A stretch of 64,000 nucleotides of DNA from Paramecium tetraurelia (taxonomy: Eukaryota; Ciliophora; Oligohymenophorea; Peniculida; Parameciidae). Below, one piece after another: positions 1-12,571 of the stretch (positions are counted from its first letter, which is position 1; each line of letters starts with the position of its first letter). The DNA lies in NCBI RefSeq assembly GCF_000165425.1, contig NW_001798977.1, positions 219,318 through 283,317 on the forward strand, given 5' to 3'. The notes under the pieces were generated by a model, which was not told where the DNA came from, did not search any database, and worked only from the letters and a program-made list of their open reading frames with translations. Both the position numbers and the translations under genes were made by a program.

Positions 1-3000
1 TCTTTTTTAATAAATCTGCATTTTCATCCTCATCTGCATCAAGGTCATCAAGCATTGGTTTTTGAATATCAATTTCACCTTCTTGATTTTATTCATCATC
101 CTCACTTTCCTCTTTCTTTTTGATTTCATCTAAATTTTAACAATATGAATATCCTAGAACCAATCGAACACATACAATCTATATTAATATGATAGTGTAC
201 TCTATTTGGATAGTTGAAGATCTTTCCTGCTAGATTAAAAATGATCTTATTATCTCTTCTCATAAAAAAAGGATCCATATTTTCAACAATGACAGATCTT
301 ATTTTTTCAGACTGTTATACTAATTATTAAGATAAGTACTTCAGTATAATTAAATCTCATTGGTAATAGACACAAATGAGTATTTAAAGGTAGCATTGCT
401 TTGACTTCTTTTTTCCATTACTCAATGATTTCCTCATAACTTCTACTCTTATAGATATGATTCCATTTAGCAACCGCCTCATCATCGTGCTTCTATTACA
501 CTACCTTAATAGTTCTATAAGTAGTTTTATATTCTAATATTTTCAAATATTATTCCATTTTCTTATTAATCCCATCTAAATCATGTTTCCATTTAGTAAA
601 AAGTGAACTTTTTCCTCTTGCTTTTTCTACTCCTTATTTAACTTCCATGAATATATCCTCTAATAGTCTCTTAATTCTATTCTTTTTAATTGGTTCTTTG
701 AGAATTTGAGCTGAATAAAACGCTCCTACTTTTTGATTCCAAGTTTTTTATATGAATTCTTCGCTCTTTTATTTCATTTGATCTTAAAGTTCTTCTTCAT
801 CAATTTATATATTAGTATCATCATCTTCATCATCCTCTTCTTCTTCACTCTCTTCCTTATTTGGAACAGTCTCCTTAATGAAGGGGTACCATAACCTTTT
901 GTCATGCAAATGATAGAAGATTTCCTAGGGTTTCTGATTAGCCATATTACCAAATCTATATTTCAATAATAAATAATTACATATTTTTGTTATTAAAGAT
1001 AATCTCAATGGTTTCATATGGCAATTGTCCAGGATCTGCAACTCTAATGATATAAGATAATTAAAATACTCCTTTCCATTTTTATCAAAGAAACGATCAA
1101 TCTTTGAAAATTTGGCAATAGGATTGGCTCTTAAGATTTCATCCTCGGCCTCCTACTTCTTAGCAATAGCAGTTTATTTCGCAGTCTCTCTATAAACAAA
1201 CAAAGGGTTTGTAAATGTCTTTTTTTGTGGAACTGATCCTGCCCCTTTGACAGTAGACTTCTTGCCATCCTCCTCTTCTTGTTCACTCCGTCCTTTCTTT
1301 TGATTATTTCACTTCTCCCATTTATCTTGGATTTTTAAGTTTGATATTTCCATTCAACTTTTCCAACTGAATTGTTTCTATGACTTATTCATCCTGATCT
1401 CCTCTGCCATCATCTTCAGGTTAGAAAGTAGCATTATTTCTAGCCTTCCTCCTCTTCTCCTCTGCTTCTTTTTATTATTACATTAGCATTTCATTTTATT
1501 TCTACTTTTTCTAAGCCTATTCCATTTACGCTTTTTCTAATTCTTTCTTCTTCTACTCCATTAGTTATTTCCTCTTCGATAATGGTTTCTTTTTGTCCTT
1601 TCCTAAATTACCTAGAGCTCCCAATCCAAATCCAACATCCTTCTTGACCACTGGTTTTTCAGCATACAAAAACTTTCTTAAAGCTGCTCTCTTATCCTTT
1701 CTCACTCTTCCATCCAAATGCATATGGAAATCTTCCTAAACATCCCAAAAGGTAATGCCAGATAAATCATGTGAAAAAACCATAAGCCAAGCATGGAATT
1801 AGGAATTGTGCTTAAGAGTGCCTAAACAAACAAAAACTCTATGTTCGAATGGAATGTATTTATGAAAATCTTTTTCGTGTTCTCTCTTCTTATCTTCTCT
1901 CTCAAATCCCATAAACAAACAAGCTCCAAGGATGGCATGATCATGGATAAACCCTTTTCGTATTTTCAACAAGAAATCAGGTGATCTCCAAACATCATTC
2001 CTTGAAAAGGAGTCTTAAATAAATGGGATATTTCTAACAAAATGACACATTTCATGTAAGTTTTTCATCCTAATATCTTTGGGATTGGCAAACAATTCAT
2101 TAGTGGCCTCTTCACTCTAAAATTTAATGTAGAACTTCTCCAAATACTTACAAACCAAATGATAATAATTAAATTGATCTCTAACAAAGATATTCTTAAA
2201 AAATATGTTGTAAGCTGTCTTTTCCAAACCGAACTATGAAAAATTACCTCTCACATATTTGTCCCATGATTGATACTCCTCATTATCTTCATGATCCTTT
2301 TTCACCGAGAGTTGATCTGAAATTTGATAAGGATATATATCATCAGGAACCTCACAAAATTCCTCCAAATTTAATTCTTCAGGCAAATCAGGAGCAAAGA
2401 AGGCCTAAAAGGTAATTTAAATGTGACTAACGTTGAAGAGTCCACTCTCAAACTTCTTAGTAAATGTAGCTTCACGAGTATCAAACTAATATCGTTTATT
2501 GTCATCAGTCAACAATGTCTTTTTGAATTTGCTTGCCTTTTGAATTTCAGATAGAAAAATTCTGCAGTATCCCAAAGATTCATCACTCAAGATATCTTAT
2601 CCATCTAACCACAATTGTATAGTGATGTCTGGTCTTGATTTTAATTCCTCACGTAAAGCATCTATAAGTAAATCCTTGTCTGTTTTTTAATTAATTATAT
2701 CTTCGAAGGTCTTCTCTCTTCTCAGGATAGGTATCCTGAAGTACAGTTCCTCATTATAAGATGGATTAGGATCATTCTTAATCATTCTGGTTGTTTTAGC
2801 CTGATCTCTCCAGGCCACAGTCAAATATGTGTTGATGACTCCTCTATCATCTGGACTCAATACACTGTTTAGTCTATTAATCGTAACTACAAGATAATAT
2901 TATTCTGGAATGTAGGTATTGAGTTCCCCATTTTGAGAATATCGTGGTACCTTATTGAGATTTACTCTTCCTTCAATAATAGCTATATATGCTTCATCTC

Positions 3001-4317
3001 TTAAGGCATCTTCATCGTCTCCTAAATCCTCGTCATCATCTTCATCATTCCCATCCCACTTCTTTTTTTGTTTATTTTTCTTCTTTGGTTGCTTGGCTAT
3101 TTTCACTCTCGGTGGAGGTATTTTAAGTTTCAATCTAAATTGCACTTTCAAGTAATTGGTATCTTGTATTCCTCTTAGTGAAACCAATTTTTCAGCTTTA
3201 TTAAAGTAAGCATCAAACAACAAGGTGACTTTCATCATTTATTATGTCAAATCCTCCATAGTTCCTCTAAAATGCATGTACCCTTTGAGATTTCTAAAAT
3301 TTGGGTTCTTGGTCTTCTTAATTTGTTCTGATTCAACTTATGGTTAAATAAGTTCATCAGTCATCAAAGTCAATTGTATTTTAGGATCATGCTCTTTCCC
3401 TTGATCTGCTATGATGTTTGATCCCTTCCAAGCTTCAAATGTCAATTTGTAATCCCACACTTCCTAAAATAAGACATTGTAATAGATCCTAGCAAACTAC
3501 CTTCTTTCTCCAAATGCCTTCTTAATATCATCTTGTTTCTTAATATTTCCAGAGGCAATGTTTAGTAAGGACACTTGAATTTTACCCAAAAACAAATTCA
3601 AGCGAAATCTTCTATATTCCCATACCTCAATCACGAAATATCGCTCCTTAAGCATTTAATAAGATAGATGCATTTCTGTTTCAAACATAACCTTAATAAC
3701 CTTGACCTCACTTCTTTTTAGATCCTTGCAGATTTCAGATTTAAAAAAAACTTCACCACTTGACACATCTGCATACTTATTAGCCGTTTTCCCAATTTAA
3801 CCAATTCGGAAATTCAAGAAAACTGATAATTATTCCTTTTGTAGATTCTCTAACCTTATTTCATTTATAAAAACCTTCCATCTCCTAACTTTATTATCCT
3901 CCCTCTCTATTAGTTCTTTCTAAAATCAATAGATAATGCTACATTGATTTCCAATTTAGTATCGTCAGGCACTATATAATAAGGCTTGCCAATCTCATTC
4001 TCCACCAATTGCTCTGGCCTCAAACTCTCCAATTGCTTATCATATTTATCCGCTTTCTTATCTAGCATCTTCTTCCTTTACTCCTTCTCTTTGGTATTTC
4101 TCTCCTCATCGATCTGTATTTTTATGCTTTTGTCATCCCTAGCGGATTTGTCCTTGTCCTTCGAATCACTGTCGATCTCCTCTTTGTCTTTAATCAACTT
4201 CTCCTACTCTTTTTGTCTCCTTGCCTCTTCCTCCTCCAATCTCTGCTATTCCTGTCGTTTTAGGTCCTCCTTTTTCTTCTCCTTCTCCAATACCCTGAAA
4301 TAATCGTCTTATCTCAT
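1..4317 (-). CDS. CC2D2A: CC2D2A-like ciliary transition-zone protein (C-terminal end cut by window edge)
   Basis: Starts at the ATG at 4317-4315 and stays open with Gln-TAA/TAG codons to the left edge, about 1,400 residues. An N-terminal charged coiled coil rich in Lys/Glu/Gln (residues 1-120) is followed by a C2-like domain (nt about 2880-2480, with NTYLTVAWRDQ and DPNPSYNEELYFRIP), then an inactive transglutaminase/peptidase-like domain (nt about 2000-1700, with HRVFVCLGT and FHAWLMVFS), and a C-terminal region containing KWNHIYKSRSYEEIIEQW. This domain order is that of CC2D2A, a scaffold of the MKS module of the ciliary transition zone. Likely introns lie at 130-160, about 327-354 and 956-980. 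The first is needed to join an acidic tail (nt 1-129) that human CC2D2A lacks. CEP76 shares the peptidase-like fold but not this whole layout. Identity fairly sure; the tail is uncertain. Confidence 0.75.
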
Positions 4318-4402
4318 TATAAATTTAATAATTGCAATTTCAGCAATTCCCTAAAAAAATCAATTAATAATCTTAATATAAATTTATTTGATCTCAACCA
4401 AA

Positions 4403-4967
4403 ATGCATAAGAAAATGAAACACTCGGGATCCAGCACATTCAGAATGCACGAATCAAGTTTGATGGACTCAGCCTTGGATTCAACCACTGCAAGATTGCC
4501 TCATTCCCTTTGTGAAGATTCAATCGCCTTCATTTTGATGGCTCAAAGTGCCACTGATCACATCAGAATCATAAGAGTATTGGCACATCATTTAAATAGA
4601 GGATATTATTCAATCGACCAAGGAAACCAGAAATCGACTTCATCTGAATATCCAAGAAATGAAGTTGAGTCTGAGCAATCTTGAACACACTCAACAGCGA
4701 GACATTCTCAATACTGAATACGAAATGACAGTCAATGCCAACAAATTGAAATCTGTAATTTTGATAAATATCTCCTCCAAGCACTTATTTCATCAGATCC
4801 AGGATCAGCAGGAGTAAAATACCCAATTCCAACAGTAGATCCACTCCTTACAATAGGATTGTGAAGACATTGAAAACCAAAGAGACATCTTGGATTAGAA
4901 ATTAAAATACATGTGTAGCAAAACGGGACAATATTAATATGCGGATTATGATAACTATATTCAATGA
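4403..4967 (+). CDS. coiled-coil protein, unassigned
   Basis: Opens at ATG 4403 (MHKKMKHSGSS...) and ends at TGA 4965-4967. The first 50 codons and the rest lie in different frames. A 28-nt GT...AG intron at 4548-4575 joins them into about 178 residues. From nt 4590 on the protein is strongly heptad-like and Gln/Glu/Asn-rich (QSTKETRNRL, NLEHTQQRDIL, QIQDQQEQNTQF), so a rod-like structural protein is likely. It is divergent from the CC2D2A-like gene, with only 85 bp between the two start codons, so a shared promoter is possible. I do not recognise a family. The coding call is fairly sure; the intron borders are less so. Confidence 0.55.
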
Positions 4968-5584
4968 CTTTATTATTTTATAAAACGCCTATAATGTTTG
5001 AGATTCAATAATCTACACGACATTTCTGAAATCCACTAAATCCACTGATAATCATATTTGCTGATAAACTGAAACTGTCCAGTCTAAACTTTTGAGGAGT
5101 AGAAATTTCACATCGAAAACTTATAATTATTTAATTATTTTAATAGTAGAGAATAGAAATTCATTCCAAAGTATAATAAAAATGAATCATCAAAAGAACC
5201 TAAATTTTTAAATTTATCTATAAATTAAGATAAATTGGAACATTTCATATATTATTTTCTTCTATATTAATTAGTAATTAGTATGATATTCAGAAAGAGA
5301 TAAAAACAAACACAACTGATCATTTATTTATAAATATATAAATGAATTTGAATAGATTTCACTTTTATTAATGTTATCATCTTGAAATTCAATTAAGAAC
5401 TGCATCCATTTATATAGAGCGAAATGTTCAATTATAAGTGAAATTATTTATACAATAATTTTATTAATAATTTTTGTCTGTTATACTCATGCGTTAACCA
5501 TCATTGTTCTCACCATAGAAATAAGCAAGATTTGAGAAGTCAAGCAATCCAACTGGATTTGCAACATTTTAGACCACTACTCAA
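4968..5584. other. AT-rich intergenic region
   Basis: About 600 bp of AT-rich DNA between two same-strand genes. No open frame with convincing composition, no repeat array and no RNA gene was seen. Confidence 0.5.
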
Positions 5585-6573
5585 ATGAATTCTAAATAAT
5601 TGGCTGATTTTAGAAAAGACCTTCTTACCAATGTATCATCCAGAGAACCTTTTAGTTCACAATCAGAAAGATCCTCTACTTTATTTGCTTCCTGGAGCAA
5701 AGCAGAAAGGATTGTTCTGTATTTTATTGTCCTTAACAAATTAGGGAAGAATAAAAAGTCAGCAGAAGATCACCTAAGAAGTCTAAGCTTCTCGGTGGAT
5801 TAAACTATGATGAAATCTTTACTAACAGAGCACCTTAGTTGAAAACCAAAAATAATAATAAAATAGACTCATTATTTAAAAGATCCCCATAAAAGGATTA
5901 CTATGATAATTCCTTTACATCATTCCCAAAACCAGCGCGATAAAATATTACTTTAGGATCAAGTTATAAGGACTCTCCTTAAAAATCTTTGGAGAAACTA
6001 GAAAGATTTAAGAATTTGGATAATAGACTAGGAGTCTAGTTGAAACTCTAAAACCAATCCATTTCTAATAGGGTTTCCCCATAAGGCGACAAGCCTCTGT
6101 TTTATAAATACATAAACGAGGTATCAAAAGGGCTTTTTGATAAAAGCTCTCCTAGTCTATAGATAAATCAAATTCCAAAGAAGAACTTATTTGATCACAA
6201 AAAGCAAACCTTCTCTTTCAATGATAATGCCTTCAATGCTTAAAAATCGAATTCCTTTTAAAGAAACCATTCACCGGAACTTTCTAATAGATTCGTCGAA
6301 AAGATTGCTTTAACAGACATTGTAAGAATGACATCTCATTTTTAATCCTTGTCAACTTAAGAGATAGGATAAATTCCTAGAGGGTATTAATTGAAATTGA
6401 TTTTAGTTATATATCAGAGCTAAGTAATTTAGCTGATATTTTAGTGCGAATAGTCAAGCGATCAAATAAAACTAGTTGAGAATTTCATATTTATCTTACT
6501 AACCTTATAAAAATATATATTCAGTTTCTATCAAGTGTTTGACCAATGCATCAATTAATTAGTATCTTGTTGA
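5585..6573 (+). CDS. Ser/Lys-rich protein, unassigned
   Basis: Starts at ATG 5585 (MNSKQLADFRKDLLT). A 26-nt intron (GTATTTTATTG...AAATTAG, about 5719-5744) is needed to reach the long second exon. That exon encodes about 190 residues rich in Ser, Lys, Asn and Pro, with repeated SP motifs (RRSPKKS, KRSPQKD, KDSPQKS, RVSPQGD), which look like phosphorylation sites in a disordered chain. If the frame is read straight on, it stops at TGA 6571-6573 and overlaps the 3' end of the MYB gene on the other strand by about 40 bp. A 40-46 nt intron starting at the GTAAGAATG in the last exon would instead end the protein near 6392 and remove the overlap. Function unknown. Confidence 0.55.
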
Positions 6574-7661
6574 ACCAAATAAATCTTATTTTGAAATCCA
6601 GTATAGGGTACTTGTAAGCACTGTGTGTAAACTATGGCTCCAGGCTAATAGAGGTAATATTATGGGTCTATAGAATAAATGAAGATTAATTACAAGAGAA
6701 GTTTCCAAGAAATAGAGGTTGTGGAATTTAACTATATGGATCAGACTAGAGAAGTGGTAATTAAGTTGACATTTCTTGAATATCAGTATTTCTCTGGTTA
6801 TTATGTTCCTTTTTTATTGGCTGGACTTAAGGCTCTTTCAGTTGTTTTTCATCTTTTTCCACTTTTAAATTTTGATTGATGCTTAAATTCTCGGTTTTGG
6901 ACGGAATTGAATAGTAAGGGTTTTTAATGTTCAAAAATCTTTATCTGAGGTAGGAGTAAAAACGATTCTTAATCATGTTTTCCTAATAATCAGCGAATAT
7001 ACTTACAGGCCTACCAACCAAAAGGTCTTAGATTTTAGTCCACTTTGATCCGATTTCTTGATAAGCCTTTAAGATAATCTGATCTTCTTCTTCAGTGAAT
7101 GGCTCTTACTTATTTAGTGGATTAAGTTTATTAATATATCTCTCTCTAATTTATTTGTTGGTTCTTTCGGGGAACATTTGGGCAATTTTCCCCCAATTTT
7201 GTCGGTACTTAGTCACCAATTACAATATAAGTTGATCTTCCTCTACAGAGAAGGGCTTTCTCTTTCTTAACTAGACTTATTAGGAGAGATTACAGCTTAG
7301 GGTTTGATTCGTTTCCATCTCTGAGTGCATTAAGATGGATTTCGATTAACCATTGATGCGGCAATTTGAACCCAATTCGACCCATATTATTAAATAGAAC
7401 GCTGTAGCTATTAGTCCTCTTAGGCAGTCCAGGTTTTTCTGACTTTTTTATTGATGCAAATTTTATTTCGCTTCAACTTAGTTTTTTGGTTTTAGAGTAT
7501 CATCTCAGTTTAATCTATGACGTTCCTTTTGCTTTTGCTTTCTGCTTGGTAAATTGTATCTTCTTACCTTTTTGATAGACGCCTTCTCCTAGTTTATCAG
7601 ATGGCTGGTCAACAGTACTCTGGGAATGCATGAGGGATTAGGCACCTTCAGATCCGTTCAT
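6531..7661 (-). CDS. R1R2R3 MYB DNA-binding protein
   Basis: Start ATG 7661-7659 (MNGSEGAQSLMHSQS). Four introns of 23-26 nt (7545-7567, 7271-7293, 6983-7006, 6668-6693) assemble about 340 residues. Three successive MYB repeats are visible: R1 with RKTWTAQEDQQLQRS and NWVQIAASM; R2 with KPFSVEEDQLILQLV and NWGKIAQMFPERTN; R3 with EPFTEEEDQIILKAYQ and KWTKIQDLLVGR. The regularly spaced Trp/Phe residues are those of c-Myb-type DNA-binding domains, so a sequence-specific nuclear transcription factor is expected. The C-terminal third is Gln/Pro/Tyr-rich (PQYYLYQPG), like an activation region. The gene is convergent with the 5585 gene and the tails touch or overlap. Intron 7271-7293 falls between R1 and R2. 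Confidence 0.85.
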
Positions 7662-7780
7662 TTGTTATTATAATAATAAAAACAGATAGCTTTGGTTATT
7701 TTAATATATATATAATGTTATGTCTTTGGAGATTATTGTGTTTTAACGAGTGAAATGAGCGCAGGGTGTTGAGTTATTAT

Positions 7781-8257
7781 TCATTATTTCCTGGATTATT
7801 GGGCTATCATTAGTGTAGCTAATACTTTTTGGCTTAAACATTAACCTGAAGAATACTACTTTGCCATGTTAGTTCCAAAGAAAAACGAAGTTCTATCCTC
7901 ATCTGAACAATTATTGAGTTGCATTGAAAGGATCTTACAGAAATTTTAATAGATGACAAAACATACAATAAAATAAATAACGAAAAGTGTTAATTACAAA
8001 GTTTATAAGGAATTAAAAATAATGTTTTTGTTACCGAAATTCTGTTGACAGTAATAATAAGTTTAAGCTACACACTTGAATAGATGATTAGTGATAATTT
8101 GATTTCTACCACTTGAAGAGTCTTCCTCTTATAGTACCTCTAAAATCATTAAATCTCCAAACCCATAATAAGCCAACTTCATGACTTTTTCATCAATCAA
8201 ATCAAAATATTTTCTCTATCTTGCTGTAATTATTCTACTCTTCTTTCCAAAATCCAT
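7781..8257 (-). CDS. possible small protein, strand uncertain
   Basis: An open frame of 158 codons begins at ATG 8257 (MDFGKKSRIITARQRKYFD), preceded by an in-frame TGA. A 30-nt in-frame candidate intron (GTAGCTTAAAC...TCAACAG) follows the codons for NHLFKC. The N-terminal half has charged, coding-like composition; the C-terminal half is poorer. The plus strand of 7800-8047 is also open and reads convincingly (PEEYYFAMLVPKKNEV, SSSEQLLSCIERILQKF), so the true gene may be on that strand. With TGA as the only stop, chance ORFs are long here. No family recognised. Confidence 0.3.
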
Positions 8258-9264
8258 TTATTTATTAAAATCAACTATACTGTATCAATCAATGATGATC
8301 TCTCAGATCATTTTAGATTTCTTCCATAGTATCATAACATTTGTAGCCAAGGGTTTGATAGTCAATTACGTGATGTGTTTCAAAATGAATAAATCGCAAT
8401 AGCTCATCGATATATTGGTTGTGAGTGTAAATGACTGAGAGAACAATAGCCTAATTTGGTATTTTAAATAATGTGGAATTTAAGTCTTATATCCTATTAT
8501 AGGGTATATGATATTTTAAATAGGATGATGAAAATTTTAACTATAAATCTGCATAGAAGTTATTGAAAGGTAAAATTCTAAAATGGACAAGAATCAAATT
8601 GATATTGCATTTTTGTATATTGTTAATGAGAATTGATCATCATTATTTTATTCGGATTTTTTTCATCCATCACAATTTCGCCTGCATAGAGATCTCACCT
8701 AATTCCGCTTAAGAAAATTAAAGTCATTCTCGAAGAACTCTACAATCATGATTCTATATGACAAATTTGAGCATAAACTTTATTTACAATTTCATAATGG
8801 ATATAGGGAGATTATTATATGTAATGTTAATAGGGAGATGGATTTAGAATGAATATATTTTTAAAACGATAGATATAGAGTTATGTATATTTCTCATTTA
8901 TGATTTTCCATTTTTTGTAACATATCCTCTAAACTAAACTATTTTAGGTATAAAATACTTATGAAGTTAATTAAATGAAATAATTCTCAAAACATAAGAA
9001 AAATTAAGTGATTACATGATAGAAGAACGACTACTATATAGATTTGATATTTTTTGTGGCCTTAGATAGATAGGTAAATTAAATTACAAGGCTAAAAGGT
9101 CAAGATCATTTGAAGGGTCATAATACAAATTTTGATTATACAGAAGAATCTTTTAAAGAATTCACTAATCTATACAATAACTAAGTTAATTGTCATGATT
9201 ATATGAAAAATAAAAAGAATAATAGCGAATGATATCCGAATTATTGTTATTTTTAATATGTATT
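8258..9264. other. AT-rich region without a confident gene
   Basis: About 1 kb. The plus strand of 8655-8850 has a short open stretch with plausible composition (RLHRDLTQFRLRKLKSFS, FEHKLYLQFHNGYREIII) but no start codon that fits and no recognisable relative. It may be an exon of an unseen gene or a relic. Nothing else supported. Confidence 0.35.
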
Positions 9265-10643
9265 TCATCTGAAATACATTAAACTTCTGGCTTTTAATCC
9301 TTCAACTTCAGAAACGTCTTCCTCTTATTTAACCCAATAGTCAACAAACAATTATTTTTAAGCAGCATTATTAACATCAACTTTGATGAATTCATGATAA
9401 TCATAAGCAATATGATCTTTCTAAAATATAGCAATTTTTATATACCCATTCTTTTGGCACTTCTGTTCCTCTCCAAAGCCAAGCTCCTCTTAATTAGAGA
9501 TTTGGTTCATCACCATAAACTCCGTGAATGGCAAAGGCATACTTTCTGAAATTTTGATCTAATCTTTAGTTGATGAATCCTTTCATTAAGTTGTTGGTGA
9601 GAATCAATTGCTTTCCTTCATTTTCTGATTTATTGTATCTGACCAACCATAAAGACCATCCATTCAAATCGATTGTTGCAAAGAGAGTTTCAATGTTTTT
9701 TTAAACATCTTTTTCTGCAAAGAATATTCTCTTATAATCATCGATGTTGAAAGTTGAAGGTGGTAATAAATCAAGTGGATTTGCTTCCTTCTTTTTAGGT
9801 GCATCATCTTCTTCTTCTTATTTTGGTTACTATTTGGGTTACTCCTTCTACTTAGGTTACTCCTTCTATTTAGGTTATTCTTATTGTTCCTTTTATTTTG
9901 GTTATTCCTATTTTTTCTCTTTCTTTTCCTTTTTGTCTTTCTCCTAAGCTACTTCATTCACGACAAAGGCAGTCTTTGGGAATCTTGGTCTACCGAATTC
10001 CTATGATAAAATTAACAAATGTCATTACTGCTCTCCATTCTGGAAGTGAGTTAATTTCATTCAACCATATTAATAAATGCTGATATTTGTTTCTTTCTGT
10101 TTCCCCAACCAAGAGGGTGAATGCAAATGTGACAACTTAAGCCAAGGCAATATCTGCAACGGTCAAAGAGTCTCCACTGATGTATTTCGATTTGCCCAAT
10201 TGAGTATTTACGATAGACAATGTGTAATTAATTTAAGCGAAAGATTACTGGTATTCAGCAGGAATCACAGGGATGTGACCCAATACTTAAATAGCAGCTG
10301 ACACAACGTCGGTTTCCAATTCATTTGTTGTCACATCCAACCATTAATCAACTAATCCCTATTAATATGGTGTTTTTCTAAATTTAATAATATTACAATA
10401 CCCATATAATCCTTATGAGTGTCTTGCTATGTATCTGAGGATGGCATTGCTTTCGAAAAGATTGCCCTCTTGTGTTTCCAAGACTGGCACTTTTCCAAAT
10501 GGAAACTTGTTTTAGAATACTTAGAAATTCTTCTCGTTCAATTAGGTGTCAACAAATTCCAATTGGAGATTAGCCAATTTGGCTGCCACCAATATTTTGT
10601 GTGTTCTTCCTTATCCAGATGGTGAATGTAATTTTATGGACAT
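9265..10643 (-). CDS. EEF1G: translation elongation factor 1-gamma
   Basis: Start ATG 10643 (MSIKLHSPSGQGRTHKILV), stop at 9267-9265, two introns (10378-10401 and 10001-10028), about 440 residues, the usual eEF1G length. The N-terminal part is a glutathione-S-transferase-like domain (PFGKVPVLETQEGNLFESNA; AILRYIARHS). A Lys/Gln/Glu/Pro linker of repeated KQKEQP units follows (nt about 9800-9950). The C-terminal eEF1G domain has NPLDLLPPSTFNIDDYKR, NGWSLWLVRYN and FAIHGVYGDEP. The protein anchors the eEF1B nucleotide-exchange complex that recharges eEF1A with GTP in the cytoplasm. The linker coded by mixed CAA/TAA/TAG triplets produces an eye-catching but meaningless Tyr/Gly/Leu ORF on the other strand. 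Confidence 0.93.
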
Positions 10644-10764
10644 GAATTAAAGATTTAATTTAATTTTACTTTTTAATCGTCACATTCATTAACATATTTA
10701 TATATATATATATACAATCAATTCTTCCCCCAAAATTTAGCAAACATTCCTCTATAAGTCGTTT

Positions 10765-11455
10765 TCAAAGCCTTGGGCTAATCTAATCAGCATGTATTTT
10801 ACATCATGTTAATAATAATAATGAATGATTGCCAATATCATTGCAAATACCAACACATCTCCTTTAGGAATAATTTTCATCCAACCCTTTCTCTTCAATA
10901 GATTCAAGATAGTCTCAAAATATCGAGGCACTATACTCAGCATTATTTCCTAAGCCCTTTCAATTACATAGCACCCCTTACCTCGTTTTCGATTCCAACA
11001 ACAAAGCAAAAGCTCCCATCAAACCACCAGATATTGGGATGAACGGGTCAACCGTATTACGAAATCTTACCTATTTGCACCAATTGTATCTCATTATTTA
11101 AACCATAAGTGTTAAAAACAACACACTCTTTGTATATGAATACAACGATCTCGCAATCGTGCTAATCGGACTTAAGTATGAAAAGCTCAAAATTACTTTT
11201 TAAAAAAAGCTTTCCGCTTATAAATCAAGAAAGGCAGCAAATGAACTGGAAGATAGACTTTAGCGTTTTGAGAGAATAAGATCGGAAACCTTTTTATAAA
11301 AAGTAATTATACATGCGAAGTATTTGGGTTTCACATGTATATCCTGGATGAAAGCACTCACATTTATAAGGTAATCCTCAATCTACAAACATGTTGAATT
11401 TACCTTAAATGTAATTAAGTTGTTCCTCAACAGGAAAAGAGTAAATATCATTCAT
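10765..11455 (-). CDS. TMEM135-like membrane protein, half length
   Basis: Start ATG 11455 (MNDIYSFPVEEQLNY). Five short introns (20-27 nt, the last at 10783-10802) assemble about 190 residues ending QHDISPRL. The N-terminus has a Cys/His cluster (KCECFHPGYTCE). Hydrophobic stretches then follow in the order seen in TMEM135, with the family-like segments VYLPVHLLPFLIYKRK, a TRSLYS-like turn, PISGGLMGAFALLLESKTRR and KGDVLVFAMILAI. TMEM135 of animals is about twice this length and is linked to peroxisomes, mitochondria and fat metabolism. This gene looks like a single copy of the repeated half. It lies 122 bp upstream of eEF1-gamma on the same strand. Family likely; function inferred only. Confidence 0.6.
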
Positions 11456-11835
11456 ATTTTGCATACAAATTAAATACTCATGATGATTTAATTATTCAAT
11501 TAATTGTTTGTAATAATGCATCATAATAGATATTAATTAAATTACTAAATTAGTCAATTTTTATAATTATTCTTATCATATTGTTGATTCTTAATTTTTT
11601 AAATAAATCATAGGTTCAATCAAAAATGAACATATAAATAGATCGTTTTTTCCACCTGAATAATCTTCTCCAAAATTCATTAATAGCAATTTTATAAGAA
11701 ATTGTTCTTGTTTAAAATTTGAATAACTTTAATGATATTATACATACTCTATAAATAATGAGCAAATTCTCAGTAATTCAACTTATATTAATGCTTAAAG
11801 AGTACATTCAAATTGAAATCTTAAATTGTTTAAAT

Positions 11836-12510
11836 TCAAAAATTAATTAGAATCAGTCTGTTTCTGATAATATTTCTGTAATAAAATAATATTGTTAATT
11901 GGTATTTATTTGATCTATTACAGAATTATATGGCTAACTCTCTTATTGGATCTTTGAGTAAAGTAATTAATCCAAAATAATTAACTTTAAAAATGGAATC
12001 CTTTAGATTTCTTAAGAATAAAAACATTAAAAGGTTTGCAATTTCAATGACAAATACCGTTAGTATGATAATACTCCAAATTAGCTATATTATATAAACA
12101 CAATATACTATAGAATATTTCATGAGCATATACTAAAATATCTGATCCCATAATGAGATCAAACATAAATTCCTGACTCTCATAACGTCTTGAAAAGTAT
12201 TGTGATATTAAGAGTTTACAACTAGATAGAAGGTTCTTTTATCCTCAAGGTTATTGTAATTTAATAATAATTAGTGAATCTCTTTTTTCTGGATTTTGAA
12301 TAGATCCAAGCTTTTGCCTTTATCTTTTGGAACGACTTTGACAAACCTTAACTCCCTTATTTGTAGTTTTGACAATTTTCCATACTTACCATATTCAATA
12401 ACCGTTTTAGATTAATACAATAGTTATCATTTATTCCATGTGCATCATTAATCTAAGCCTCTTAATTGATTATGAAGTGTTTTTTGTTGAAAAACAAATG
12501 GTTGATTCAT
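11836..12510 (-). pseudogene. possible decayed or mis-resolved gene
   Basis: An N-terminus like that of a real gene (ATG 12510, MNQPFVFQQKTLHNQLRGLD) runs into TGA after about 22 codons. A coding-like frame resumes about 60 bp later (KTVIEYGKYGKL, LRFVKVVPKDKGKSLDLFK) and stays open for about 190 codons to TGA 11836-11838, becoming hydrophobic towards the end. No single GT...AG intron of normal size joins the two frames, and the intervening 60 bp read best in a third frame (NDAHGINDNY). This suggests frameshifts. No family recognised. Confidence 0.3.
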
Positions 12511-12571
12511 ACATCTTTGTTATTTTTTATAATATTTATTTTAAGCGAAAATGCTTAAATATATATCTATA

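Noticed and set aside
6634-6879. Small plus-strand ORF MAPGQQRQ... with a hydrophobic end
   Set aside because: It is antisense to the C-terminal exons of the MYB gene, which has consistent introns there.
7316-7330. Start codon of the MYB gene at 7318 or 7330
   Set aside because: That would begin within repeat R1. Upstream exons encode the rest of R1 and a better start at 7661.
9744-9947. Plus-strand ORF with Tyr-Leu-Gly-Tyr-Ser repeats, like a structural protein
   Set aside because: It is the antisense of the Lys/Gln/Glu/Pro linker of eEF1-gamma, whose domains continue on both sides.
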